From Motilimonas pumila (GTDB lineage Bacteria > Pseudomonadota > Gammaproteobacteria > Enterobacterales > CBDFNC01): a stretch of DNA of 55,262 bases. The stretch lies in the NCBI RefSeq assembly GCF_003596335.1, contig NZ_QZCH01000028.1:1-55262 (forward strand), written 5' to 3'. Of this stretch, positions 47,423 through 55,262 are shown in pieces. Under the pieces are notes generated by a model. The model was not told the DNA's origin. It did not search any database and was given only the letters and a program-made list of their open reading frames with translations. Numbering within the stretch: position 1 is the stretch's first letter; each line of letters opens with the position of its first letter. The position numbers and the translations under genes are program-made.

Positions 47423-50400
47423 CCGCAATTGCGATTGTGGGGATAGCCAATTTATTCCCCGGCAGTGACACGCCAGAGCAGTTTTGGCAAAACTTATCCC
47501 GCCAGCAAGATAACCGCAGTGAAGTGAAGCCTGAGCGCCAAGACGCCCAGCCCCATGATTTTGATGGCAACAAAGGGGATAACGATAAACACTATTGCCA
47601 TCGCGGAGGCTACATAGAAGACTTTACGCTGCAATCGCACCCTTATGGCATTTCGGCCGACCAGTTGCAGCAGTTAGATTGTCACCAGCAATGGCTTATT
47701 CAAGTGTGCCAGCAAGCTTTGGCGGACGCTAACATCGGCTTACAACACCGCGTATTGGCGCAAGCAGGGCTAGTACTTGGGGCACTGTCTTTCCCAACAC
47801 AGCGTTCAAATGACCTGTATTTGCCCTTGTATCATCAAGCTGTCAGTGCAGGACTTGCCCATGTACTGCAACAGCAAGGTTGTATTGAATCCGACAAGTT
47901 TTCGCTGGATAACTTTCAGCAGCTTCGCGCAGCCGGGCCAGAAAATGGTCTGATTTCAGGTTATGGTGCCAGTTTAGTGGCAAAAGCCCTTGGTTTAGGC
48001 CAAGGTCACTACGCGCTAGATGCGGCGTGTGCGTCGTCGTTATACAGCGTCAAACTGGCTTGTGATGCGCTAAAAGCGGGTCGCAGCGACATAATGTTAG
48101 CGGCGGCGGTGTCAGGCTCAGATCCGTTTTTTATCAACATGGGCTTTTCGATTTTCCAAGCGTATCCCGAAAACGGCGTGTCGGCGCCGTTTGATACTCA
48201 AAGCCAAGGATTGTTTGCCGGTGAAGGCGCGGGAGTGTTGGTTTTAAAGCGCCTTGAAGATGCTCAAGCAAACAATGATCGTATTTACGCCACCATTGAG
48301 GGCGTAGGTTTGTCGAATGATGGCCGCGGCCAATTTGTATTGAGTCCAAATTCAAAAGGCCAAGTGCTGGCCTATCAACGTGCTTATCAAGAAGCGGCGA
48401 TTGATAAAAGCCAAGTACAATACGTTGAATGCCATGCCACGGGGACGCCGTTAGGAGATAAAGTTGAACTTAACTCCATGGCGCAATTTTTTGGTAGCGC
48501 GGCAGAAAGCCCAAAAATTGGCTCGGTAAAAGGCAATATTGGCCATTTACTTACCGCAGCAGGCATGCCAAGCATATTAAAAACCGTGATGGCGATGCAG
48601 CATGGCAGCATCCCGGCCAGCATAGGCATTCAGCAAGCCATTGCGTCAGCGGACAACAGTTGGGGTGAAAAGCAATTATTAACCCAGCATACGCCATGGC
48701 CACAAGGTGACAAGCTAGCAGGCGTGTCGGCCTTCGGTTTTGGCGGTTGTAATGCCCATTTGTTGATTCGTGCTTATGATGAGCAGTCAGGCGAGCGCCA
48801 TGACAGTAACCACAAGCAACCCGCTGCTGCTTTTGCGGCCCCGTGTGCGATGAATGTCATTGGCGCCAGTGCTCATTTTTCCGGTGCGCAAAACCTGCAA
48901 AGTTTACAACAAGCGGTGCAAAGCAATACGTCCTTGTTAAGGCCATTACCGGCGCAACGCTGGAAAGGCTTAGAACAGATATTGGCGCCGCAATATCATG
49001 CTGGTAAGACGATAACCGGTGGGTTTATTGATCACTTTGAGCTGGACTTTATGCGTTTTAAAGTGCCGCCTAATGAAGATGACCGTTTAATTCCTCAGCA
49101 ACTTTTATTGATGAAAGTGGCAGACCAAGCCATTCGCGATGCCGCTCTTGCTGCCAGTAGCAATGTTGCCGTATTGGTGGCCATGTCGGCCGAAGCTGAA
49201 ACCCACCAATTTCGAGGCCGGGTAAACTTGCAAACTCAAGTACCTAACAGCCTAGCCAAAGCCGGTATTTCGTTAACCGAAAAAGAACAGCAAGCATTGC
49301 AACGCATGGCCATGGATAGCGTTCTTGGCGCAGCCAAACTTAACCAATACACCAGCTTTATTGGTAACATCATGGCTTCGCGAGTGTCGTCTTTGTGGGA
49401 TTTCTCTGGGCCTGCTTTTACCATCTCTGCTGAAGAGCACGCGGTGTTTAATACGTTGCAAGTTGCGCAGGACCTGCTGACCAATGGCGAAGTGGATGCT
49501 GTAGTTGTGGCCGCTGTCGATTTAGCCGGCAGCGCCGAGAATTACTTGTTACGTCAAGAGCTGGCGGCGCAACGCGGACTGGCTTACCACGGCTGCGTAG
49601 GCGAGGGCGCTGGGGCCCTAGTATTGACCCGAGCATGTCATGCTGAAAATGAAGACAAGTTGACTGCTGAGACGGCGGCTTATGCGGTGATTGACGGCCT
49701 GCGCTTTAAAGCTGATTCGACGTCAAATGACGCGGCCATTAGCCCGCTACTGACAGCGCTTTACCAAGATAGCCGCCAACAGCCCGATTTTATTGATGTG
49801 GCAGGCGCCGATAATCACGATGCGCAGCAACGCATCACCCAGAGCGTGAAGCAAATGTTGCCCTCGTCCCAGCGCCATGACATCAGCACTTTGCTGGGGC
49901 ACACCTATGCTGCCTCAGGCATGGCCAGCTTGCTCAATATTATTATTCAATTACAAAGGGAAACGGCTTTGCCAGCGTCAAAGGCAAATGGCCTGATGGG
50001 CGCGGTGCATCAATTAGCAGTTGACGGTTGTGAAAGCCATATTTCGCTGCGCAGCGCCAAGATAAGCAAACCGATTAGCAGCGCCAAAATGGCGCCACAA
50101 GGCTTGATTAAATCCGTGCAATTAGGCGGCCCAGCCATCACTCAAACCATTATTGAACAAGGAGCGGCTTTGTTATTGTCATCCCGCAAGCAAAATAAGC
50201 CAACTCATGACAGTGGCGAAGCGCTGAGCGTGTTTGCGCAGCAGTTACAAGACAGCCAGTGCAGGCATTGGCTTGGCGCTAATAGCCGCAGCGGCCAAGC
50301 TGTCCCTAAGCCACGCCAAGTGATCTGGGACTACGATGATTTAGTCGAGTACTCTGAGGGCAGCATTGCCAAGGTATTTGGCCCAGACTATGCCATTATC

Positions 50401-52782
50401 GACAGTTATGCTCGTCGCGTGAGGTTGCCCACTACTGACTACTTGCTGGTTACAAGGGTGACCAAACTTGACGCCGAGATAAACCAATATCGGCCTTCAA
50501 CCATGACCACAGAATATGACATTCCAGTTGATGCGCCGTATTTGGTGGACGGTCAAATTCCTTGGGCTGTTGCGGTTGAGTCTGGCCAGTGTGATTTAAT
50601 GCTTATCAGTTATTTGGGCATTGATTTTGAAAACAAAGGTGAGCGCGTTTACCGGTTGCTAGATTGCACCTTAACTTTCCTGGGTGACTTACCTAAAGGC
50701 GGTGAAACGCTGCGCTATGACATTAGCATTAATCATTTTGCCCGGAACGGTGACACCTTATTGTTTTTCTTCTCCTATGAGTGTTTTGTGGGGGATGAAA
50801 TGATTTTGAAAATGGACGGCGGTTGCGCCGGCTTTTTCACCGACCAAGAGTTGGCTGATGGCAAAGGCGTGATAAAAACACAAGATGAATTGGACGCCTT
50901 GGCTAAGATCAATAAAACGCAGTTTACGCCACTGTTAAGCCACTCTGCCACGTCGTTTGACACATCGCAAATTCGCCACCTCATTAGCGGCGACGTTCAT
51001 CGCTGTTTTGGGGACGAATATGCCACCGATACTGGGTCTTCACTGTGTTTTTCATCAGACAAGTTTTTAATGATAGAGCAAGTGAAAAACATCCAAGTGA
51101 ATGGCGGCGCGTGGGGCTTGGGAGAACTCGTCGGCGAGAAGCAATTAGCGCCTGACCATTGGTATTTCCCGTGTCACTTTAAAGATGATCAAGTCATGGC
51201 TGGCTCTTTAATGGCGGAAGGCTGTGGTCAGCTATTACAATTTTACATGATGTATTTAGGCTTACATACCTTGGTCGACGAAGGGCGATTCCAGCCTTTA
51301 GCGGGGGCGCCGCAGAAAGTACGCTGTCGCGGCCAAGTATTGCCACAAACTGGCACTTTAGTATATCGCATGCAAGTTACTGAAATTGGCACAAGCCCCA
51401 TGCCTTATGCGAAAGCGGATATCGACATTCTACTCAATGGTAAAGTCGTGGTGGACTTTAAAAATCTTGGCGTGACCATTAAAGGCAAACCGAAACGCCT
51501 GCCTGGACTTGCGCCTTTGATGGCACAAGTGCCTGATACGCAAGCCGCGAAAATAAAAGGCGTGACACCGCTGCAACACGTTGCCGCGCCAATGAGCCAT
51601 GAAAACCGCGTGCCAGACACCTTGCCGTTTACGCCTTATCATTTATTCGAATTTGCTACTGGCGACATATGTAACTGCTTTGGCGAAGAGTTTCGCATTT
51701 ACGATGGTTTGATCCCCCCACGTACCCCTTGTGGTGATTTGCAATTAACTACTCGGGTAATTGACGTACAAGGCCAGCGCGGAGATTTAAAAAATACCGC
51801 AAGCTGTGTGGCGGAATATGACGTGCCCACCGGTGCTTGGTATTTTAACGAAAACAGCTTTGACCAGCTTATGCCTTATTCCGTGCTGATGGAAATATCG
51901 CTCCAGCCTAATGGCTTTATCTCAGGTTACATGGGCACGACCCTGGGCTTTCCTGGTACTGAGCTGTTTTTTAGAAACTTAGACGGTCAAGGAGAGTTAC
52001 TGCGCAAGGTGAACCTGGCCGGCAAAACCATTACCAATGAATCGCTACTATTGTCTACCGTGATTGCCGGCAGCAATATCATTCAGTCCTTTGAGTTTGT
52101 ACTGTCGACTGATGGTGAACCTTTCTACAAAGGCTCAGCGGTGTTTGGATACTTTAAAGAAGCGGCGTTAACTCATCAGCTGGGCTTAGACAATGGTCAA
52201 GCACAGCAGCCTTGGTATTTGCAGCCGGCCAACCAGCAAAGCCAATTACCGCAACAAATCATTGATTTAACCGATGCTAACCATGCACTCTTTCAAGCCA
52301 GCGAACAGCAACCTCATTACCGTTTAGCGGGGGGCAGATTAAACTTTGTCGACAAGGTGGTTATGATCCCAGAGGGGGGGAGCCATGGGCTGGGGTATTT
52401 GCATGCTGAACGCCAAATTGACCCGACCGATTGGTTCTTCCAGTTCCACTTTCATCAAGATCCAGTTATGCCTGGCTCGCTTGGCGTTGAAGCCATTATT
52501 GAAGTTATGCAAGTGTATGCATTGCAACGTGGGCTAGGGCAATCATTGCCGGCACCAAGGTTTAGCCAAATTTTATCGAACATTAAGTGGAAATACCGTG
52601 GTCAAATTAACCCACTGAATAAGTCCATGAGTTTGAACGTGCACATTACAGATATACAACAACACGATGATCACTTTGTGCTCATCGCCAATGCCGATCT
52701 ATCAAAAGACGGCTTAAGAATTTATGAAGTAACAGACGTTGCCATTGCAATAGAGTCGGCGCAGACCGAAACCGAGGCTTAA
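47419..52782 (+). CDS. pfaC: PUFA synthase PfaC (KS-CLF-tandem dehydratase)
   Basis: A 1787-residue protein. Ketosynthase (about 1-455; DAACASSLYS) is followed by a chain-length-factor-like domain (about 475-930) in which SAEEHAVF replaces the active Cys motif, then four hotdog segments. The second (His1253, CHFKDDQVMAGSL) and fourth (His1677, FHFHQDPVMPGSL) are FabA-like dehydratases. The first and third lack the His motif and look like inactive partners. The dehydratases introduce and position cis double bonds. The start overlaps the pfaB stop as ATGA, so translation is coupled. Confidence 0.96.
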   Translation: MTAIAIVGIANLFPGSDTPEQFWQNLSRQQDNRSEVKPERQDAQPHDFDGNKGDNDKHYCHRGGYIEDFTLQSHPYGISADQLQQLDCHQQWLIQVCQQALADANIGLQHRVLAQAGLVLGALSFPTQRSNDLYLPLYHQAVSAGLAHVLQQQGCIESDKFSLDNFQQLRAAGPENGLISGYGASLVAKALGLGQGHYALDAACASSLYSVKLACDALKAGRSDIMLAAAVSGSDPFFINMGFSIFQAYPENGVSAPFDTQSQGLFAGEGAGVLVLKRLEDAQANNDRIYATIEGVGLSNDGRGQFVLSPNSKGQVLAYQRAYQEAAIDKSQVQYVECHATGTPLGDKVELNSMAQFFGSAAESPKIGSVKGNIGHLLTAAGMPSILKTVMAMQHGSIPASIGIQQAIASADNSWGEKQLLTQHTPWPQGDKLAGVSAFGFGGCNAHLLIRAYDEQSGERHDSNHKQPAAAFAAPCAMNVIGASAHFSGAQNLQSLQQAVQSNTSLLRPLPAQRWKGLEQILAPQYHAGKTITGGFIDHFELDFMRFKVPPNEDDRLIPQQLLLMKVADQAIRDAALAASSNVAVLVAMSAEAETHQFRGRVNLQTQVPNSLAKAGISLTEKEQQALQRMAMDSVLGAAKLNQYTSFIGNIMASRVSSLWDFSGPAFTISAEEHAVFNTLQVAQDLLTNGEVDAVVVAAVDLAGSAENYLLRQELAAQRGLAYHGCVGEGAGALVLTRACHAENEDKLTAETAAYAVIDGLRFKADSTSNDAAISPLLTALYQDSRQQPDFIDVAGADNHDAQQRITQSVKQMLPSSQRHDISTLLGHTYAASGMASLLNIIIQLQRETALPASKANGLMGAVHQLAVDGCESHISLRSAKISKPISSAKMAPQGLIKSVQLGGPAITQTIIEQGAALLLSSRKQNKPTHDSGEALSVFAQQLQDSQCRHWLGANSRSGQAVPKPRQVIWDYDDLVEYSEGSIAKVFGPDYAIIDSYARRVRLPTTDYLLVTRVTKLDAEINQYRPSTMTTEYDIPVDAPYLVDGQIPWAVAVESGQCDLMLISYLGIDFENKGERVYRLLDCTLTFLGDLPKGGETLRYDISINHFARNGDTLLFFFSYECFVGDEMILKMDGGCAGFFTDQELADGKGVIKTQDELDALAKINKTQFTPLLSHSATSFDTSQIRHLISGDVHRCFGDEYATDTGSSLCFSSDKFLMIEQVKNIQVNGGAWGLGELVGEKQLAPDHWYFPCHFKDDQVMAGSLMAEGCGQLLQFYMMYLGLHTLVDEGRFQPLAGAPQKVRCRGQVLPQTGTLVYRMQVTEIGTSPMPYAKADIDILLNGKVVVDFKNLGVTIKGKPKRLPGLAPLMAQVPDTQAAKIKGVTPLQHVAAPMSHENRVPDTLPFTPYHLFEFATGDICNCFGEEFRIYDGLIPPRTPCGDLQLTTRVIDVQGQRGDLKNTASCVAEYDVPTGAWYFNENSFDQLMPYSVLMEISLQPNGFISGYMGTTLGFPGTELFFRNLDGQGELLRKVNLAGKTITNESLLLSTVIAGSNIIQSFEFVLSTDGEPFYKGSAVFGYFKEAALTHQLGLDNGQAQQPWYLQPANQQSQLPQQIIDLTDANHALFQASEQQPHYRLAGGRLNFVDKVVMIPEGGSHGLGYLHAERQIDPTDWFFQFHFHQDPVMPGSLGVEAIIEVMQVYALQRGLGQSLPAPRFSQILSNIKWKYRGQINPLNKSMSLNVHITDIQQHDDHFVLIANADLSKDGLRIYEVTDVAIAIESAQTETEA

Positions 52783-52787
52783 TAGAC

Positions 52788-54323
52788 ATGAATAGATTGA
52801 ATGATAACCCCCAACACCAACAAACATTAAGTCAAATGCAACAAGCGTGCTTTGTGTTAAGTGATAACGCGCAATTAACCTTGAGCCATGATATTGCAAA
52901 AGCGAAAGCCGAAAACATCAAGGCATTTGCCCCCGCCTGTGACGCCAAGGATCTCGGTTCAAATGCTTTTAAAGCAGATCATGGTGTGCAGTATGCTTAC
53001 TACGCTGGTGCCATGGCCAACGGCATTGCCTCGGAAGAAATGGTTATTGCCTTAGGAAAAGCCGGTTTTTTAGCTTCTTTTGGTGCGGCAGGCTTAGTGC
53101 CAGCGCGAGTGGCTAAAGCCATCGATACCATACAGCAAGCGCTTCCGAGCGGCCCTTATGCGTTTAACCTTATTCACAGCCCAAGTGAGCCAGCGCTCGA
53201 ACAAGGCTGCGTAGAGCTTTATTTAGATAAAGGCGTTCACACGGTAGAGGCATCGGCTTTTTTGGGCCTTACTGAACACATAGTGCGCTATCGTGCTGCG
53301 GGGCTCAGTCAAGACAACCAAGGCAACATTATCATTGGCAACAAAGTGATAGCCAAGGTATCACGTACGGAAGTGGCGGATAAGTTCTTATCTCCTGCGC
53401 CAGAAAAAATGCTTCAAGCGCTGGTGGCAAAAGGTCAAATTAGCGCGCTACAAGCCAAACTTGCTAGCCAAGTGCCCATGGCCGATGACATTACCGCAGA
53501 AGCGGATTCAGGTGGCCATACTGATAACCGCCCTTTGGTTACCTTACTTCCCACCTTAATGCAGCTGCGAGATGCAAAGCAACAGGCATATCAATTCAGC
53601 AAAAAGGTCAGAGTGGGTGCTGGTGGAGGTATTGGTACGCCCAGCGCGGCATTAGCGACGTTTGCAATGGGTGCGGACTTTATTGTGACAGGCTCAATTA
53701 ACCAAGCGTGCATCGAAGCTGGAGCCAGTGAGCATACAAAAAAACTACTGGCAACCACGGAGATGGCAGACGTGACCATGGCTCCCGCGGCTGATATGTT
53801 TGAAATGGGCGTCAAGTTACAAGTTGTTAAGCGAGGCACTTTATTCCCGATGCGCGCGCAAAAACTGTATGACTTGTATATGCAATACGACAGCATTGAT
53901 GCCATTCCTCAAGCAGAGCGTGAAAAACTGGAAAGCCAAGTGTTCAAAAAACCGTTAGCGCAAATTTGGCAAGATACCGTAGCCCACTTTAATACTCGTG
54001 ACCCTAAGCAGATAACGCGGGCGGAGAATAACGGCAAACGCAAAATGGCGCTGATTTTCCGCTGGTATTTGGGTCTTTCAAGCCGTTGGTCCAACCAAGG
54101 CGAAGTTGGTCGAGAGATGGACTACCAAATCTGGGCAGGCCCAGCCCTCGGCGCATTTAATGCGTGGACGCAAGGCAGTGCATTGGCACAATACCAGAAC
54201 AGAAAAGTGGTTCACGTTGTAAGTGAATTGCTTAATGGCGCGGCATATTTACAGCGGATACAACTACTCAAGAGCCAAGGAGTGAATTGCGAAGGCCGCT
54301 TGAATCAGTACCAGATTAGTTAA
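52788..54323 (+). CDS. pfaD: PUFA synthase enoyl reductase PfaD
   Basis: A 511-residue flavin-dependent enoyl reductase with a 2-nitropropane-dioxygenase-like TIM barrel. Visible conserved parts are FGAAGLVPAR, EADSGGHTDNRP, RVGAGGGIGTPSAALATFAMGADFI and LQVVKRGTLFPMRA. It reduces the enoyl double bonds that are not kept in the final chain. Five bases separate it from pfaC; it is the last gene of pfaR-A-B-C-D. The stop is followed by an AT-rich palindrome and no classic terminator. Confidence 0.96.
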   Translation: MNRLNDNPQHQQTLSQMQQACFVLSDNAQLTLSHDIAKAKAENIKAFAPACDAKDLGSNAFKADHGVQYAYYAGAMANGIASEEMVIALGKAGFLASFGAAGLVPARVAKAIDTIQQALPSGPYAFNLIHSPSEPALEQGCVELYLDKGVHTVEASAFLGLTEHIVRYRAAGLSQDNQGNIIIGNKVIAKVSRTEVADKFLSPAPEKMLQALVAKGQISALQAKLASQVPMADDITAEADSGGHTDNRPLVTLLPTLMQLRDAKQQAYQFSKKVRVGAGGGIGTPSAALATFAMGADFIVTGSINQACIEAGASEHTKKLLATTEMADVTMAPAADMFEMGVKLQVVKRGTLFPMRAQKLYDLYMQYDSIDAIPQAEREKLESQVFKKPLAQIWQDTVAHFNTRDPKQITRAENNGKRKMALIFRWYLGLSSRWSNQGEVGREMDYQIWAGPALGAFNAWTQGSALAQYQNRKVVHVVSELLNGAAYLQRIQLLKSQGVNCEGRLNQYQIS

Positions 54324-54363
54324 CTCACCACGCGAATTATTAACCTTCTAACATGATCATTAT

Positions 54364-54383
54364 AACTGTATGCATATACAGTT
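54364..54383. promoter_or_regulatory. Second LexA-like box within a 15-bp palindrome
   Basis: AACTGTATGCATATACAGTT has the CTGT-N8-ACAG core of a LexA box and lies inside a larger perfect inverted repeat, 54357-54390, with 15-bp arms and a GCAT loop. It is 41 bases after pfaD and about 320 bases before the next start codon, so its target is unclear. A terminator-like RNA hairpin is the alternative reading. Confidence 0.55.
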
Positions 54384-54414
54384 ATAATGAAGATTTAAAC
54401 ATTTACTTCGCTTA

Positions 54415-54537
54415 TTCTCGTTAATACCATTCTCGAATAATACATGGTGCTTATCTAAGGTATTGAAAAGTATTGCGTTAAGATTCTGCCCCTGTGTGTT
54501 AAACGAGAACTTTATGCTCGTTTAATACCTTTTCTCG
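54415..54537 (+). repeat. Imperfect direct repeats 100 bases apart
   Basis: TTCTCGTTAATACCATTCTCG at 54415-54435 is echoed by TGCTCGTTTAATACCTTTT followed by CTCG at 54515-54537. The common core is CTCGTT(T)AATACC followed by CTCG. The function is unknown. Confidence 0.55.
54499..54525 (+). terminator. Possible terminator hairpin downstream of pfaD
   Basis: TTAAACGAG and CTCGTTTAA pair over nine bases around a nine-base loop; TACCTTTTCTC follows. The T content is modest, and it lies about 175 bases after the pfaD stop. Confidence 0.35.
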
Positions 54538-54702
54538 CTTTCCCCCACAAAATTTGCCGTCAGCGTTTGTAGCGATTAACCTAAACTGTTAAATTTATAT
54601 GCATTTTTTAGCAATAGGCGTGAAAATTTCAGTCAACATGGTTTGTGTATAGACGGAATGCTCGCTAATAAGCTGTTATGTTTCTTTGGAGTGTTCTGTT
54701 AC

Positions 54703-55188
54703 ATGGATTCTATTAATCAGTCAGTATTGTTTCATGGATACGAATTAAGTGGATTTTACAATGCACTGAGATGCTCTATTGGAATTCCAAATCGTAATTT
54801 CGATGCCACGATTTTTTCAAAAAATGGTGAATGCTTAGAAATAATTATTGAAGAGCAAATCAACTATATTAAAGAAAAAGGAACATTTAAAAATCAGAAG
54901 GTTGTTGATTATAATTTCATTGAAACCCTCTTTAAATCTTTTATCTATGATCAGCTAAGTGAACTTAATAAAGAGCAATTATATAACCTTGATTGGAATT
55001 TAGTTGAGCACTATGGGCTAATTTCTACAGCTGAGAACGAAAGTGGATCCTGGAATAGATTAATTAGCCAAAAACACACTTTATTAGAGTACATAAATGA
55101 GAATGGGTGTGAAGCTGTATTGTTTTTTGTTGAGCATGACGGTTTTGTAGTTATTACTTATCTTGCTCAAAGTGAGCCAGAAACATAA
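54703..55188 (+). CDS. Unknown AT-rich gene, integron-cassette-like
   Basis: A 161-residue protein beginning MDSINQSVLFHGYELSGFY. It has no signal peptide, membrane segment or recognised motif; the middle is Lys/Glu/Ile/Asn-rich, and the C-terminal part (EAVLFFVEHDGFVVITYLAQ) is beta-like. The ATG at 54703 has GGAG 11 bases before it; an open frame to 54643 lacks support. Codon use is much more AT-rich than in the pfa genes, suggesting transfer. GTTATG lies 23 bases before the start, and the stop codon is embedded in ACATAACAAG, the layout of an integron cassette. Function unknown. Confidence 0.7.
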   Translation: MDSINQSVLFHGYELSGFYNALRCSIGIPNRNFDATIFSKNGECLEIIIEEQINYIKEKGTFKNQKVVDYNFIETLFKSFIYDQLSELNKEQLYNLDWNLVEHYGLISTAENESGSWNRLISQKHTLLEYINENGCEAVLFFVEHDGFVVITYLAQSEPET

Positions 55189-55262
55189 CAAGAGACTATG
55201 GCGTCAATAGTTAATTTACCACTTTTGGCGCTTCCCATAACGCTCCATTCCGCAGCATTGAA
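55184..55262 (+). other. Possible start of an attC-like recombination site (cut by window end)
   Basis: CATAACAAG overlaps the stop of the preceding gene as the first core of an attC site often does. The remaining 70 bases are non-coding and contain ATGGCG and TTGGCGC segments. The matching GTTRRRY core would lie beyond the window, so the site cannot be confirmed. Confidence 0.3.

Larger units (their letters stand above)
54324..54702. other. AT-rich intergenic region after pfaD
   Basis: 379 bases without a convincing gene. It holds a LexA-like palindrome (54357-54390), two imperfect direct repeats 100 bases apart (54415 and 54515), a hairpin with arms TTAAACGAG/CTCGTTTAA (54499-54525) that may end the pfaD transcript, and GTTATG at 54675 just before the last gene. 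The base composition becomes AT-richer than the pfa genes. Confidence 0.6.

Noticed and set aside
54324..54702. Remnant of an integron integrase near the LexA-like box
   Set aside because: No frame in this interval on either strand resembles a tyrosine recombinase; pfaD occupies the DNA immediately to the left.

Overview
The window looks like chromosomal DNA of a marine gammaproteobacterium of the Shewanella/Colwellia/Moritella/Psychromonas kind. The evidence is a complete pfa (omega-3 polyunsaturated fatty acid) synthase locus, oleABCD, a cbb3 oxidase cluster followed by an FNR/EtrA-type regulator, uspE and ttcA, and the translation cluster thrS-infC-rpmI-rplT ... pheS-pheT-ihfA. The genus cannot be fixed from the sequence alone. 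No tRNA, rRNA, CRISPR array or intact insertion sequence was recognised.

Layout. (1) 1-1835: edge of a type VI secretion module, a PAAR spike protein between two related accessory proteins. (2) 2086-7012: efpL, a GNAT acetyltransferase, SOS-controlled umuDC with a textbook LexA box, and a FapA/DUF342 protein. (3) 7173-17234: translation cluster with infC starting at a non-canonical AUA codon and a 969-residue GGDEF/EAL sensor protein inserted between rplT and pheS. (4) 17419-20716: cobB, two envelope proteins of unknown function, ttcA. (5) 20839-30506: micro-aerobic respiration block read leftward (ccoN-O-Q-P, ccoH-I-S, TauE/SafE-like protein, fnr, uspE), with a CRP site before ccoN and an FNR site before fnr. 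(6) 30593-54323: lipid supercluster: oleA-B-C-D leftward, a hotdog thioesterase rightward, pfaE leftward, then pfaR-pfaA-pfaB-pfaC-pfaD rightward. (7) 54324-55262: AT-rich tail with a second LexA-like palindrome, direct repeats, and one AT-rich unknown gene arranged like an integron cassette.

How the lipid genes fit together. PfaE arms the five acyl carrier domains of PfaA. PfaA, B, C and D together build a polyunsaturated acyl chain. OleA condenses two activated acyl chains head to head, OleD reduces the product, OleC closes a beta-lactone and OleB decarboxylates it to an olefin. Related marine bacteria are known to make a C31 nonaene hydrocarbon from polyunsaturated chains by this route. 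Physical linkage of both pathways, with a thioesterase between them, suggests one lipid island making both the fatty acid and its hydrocarbon. PfaR appears to be a regulator derived from an IS481-type transposase.
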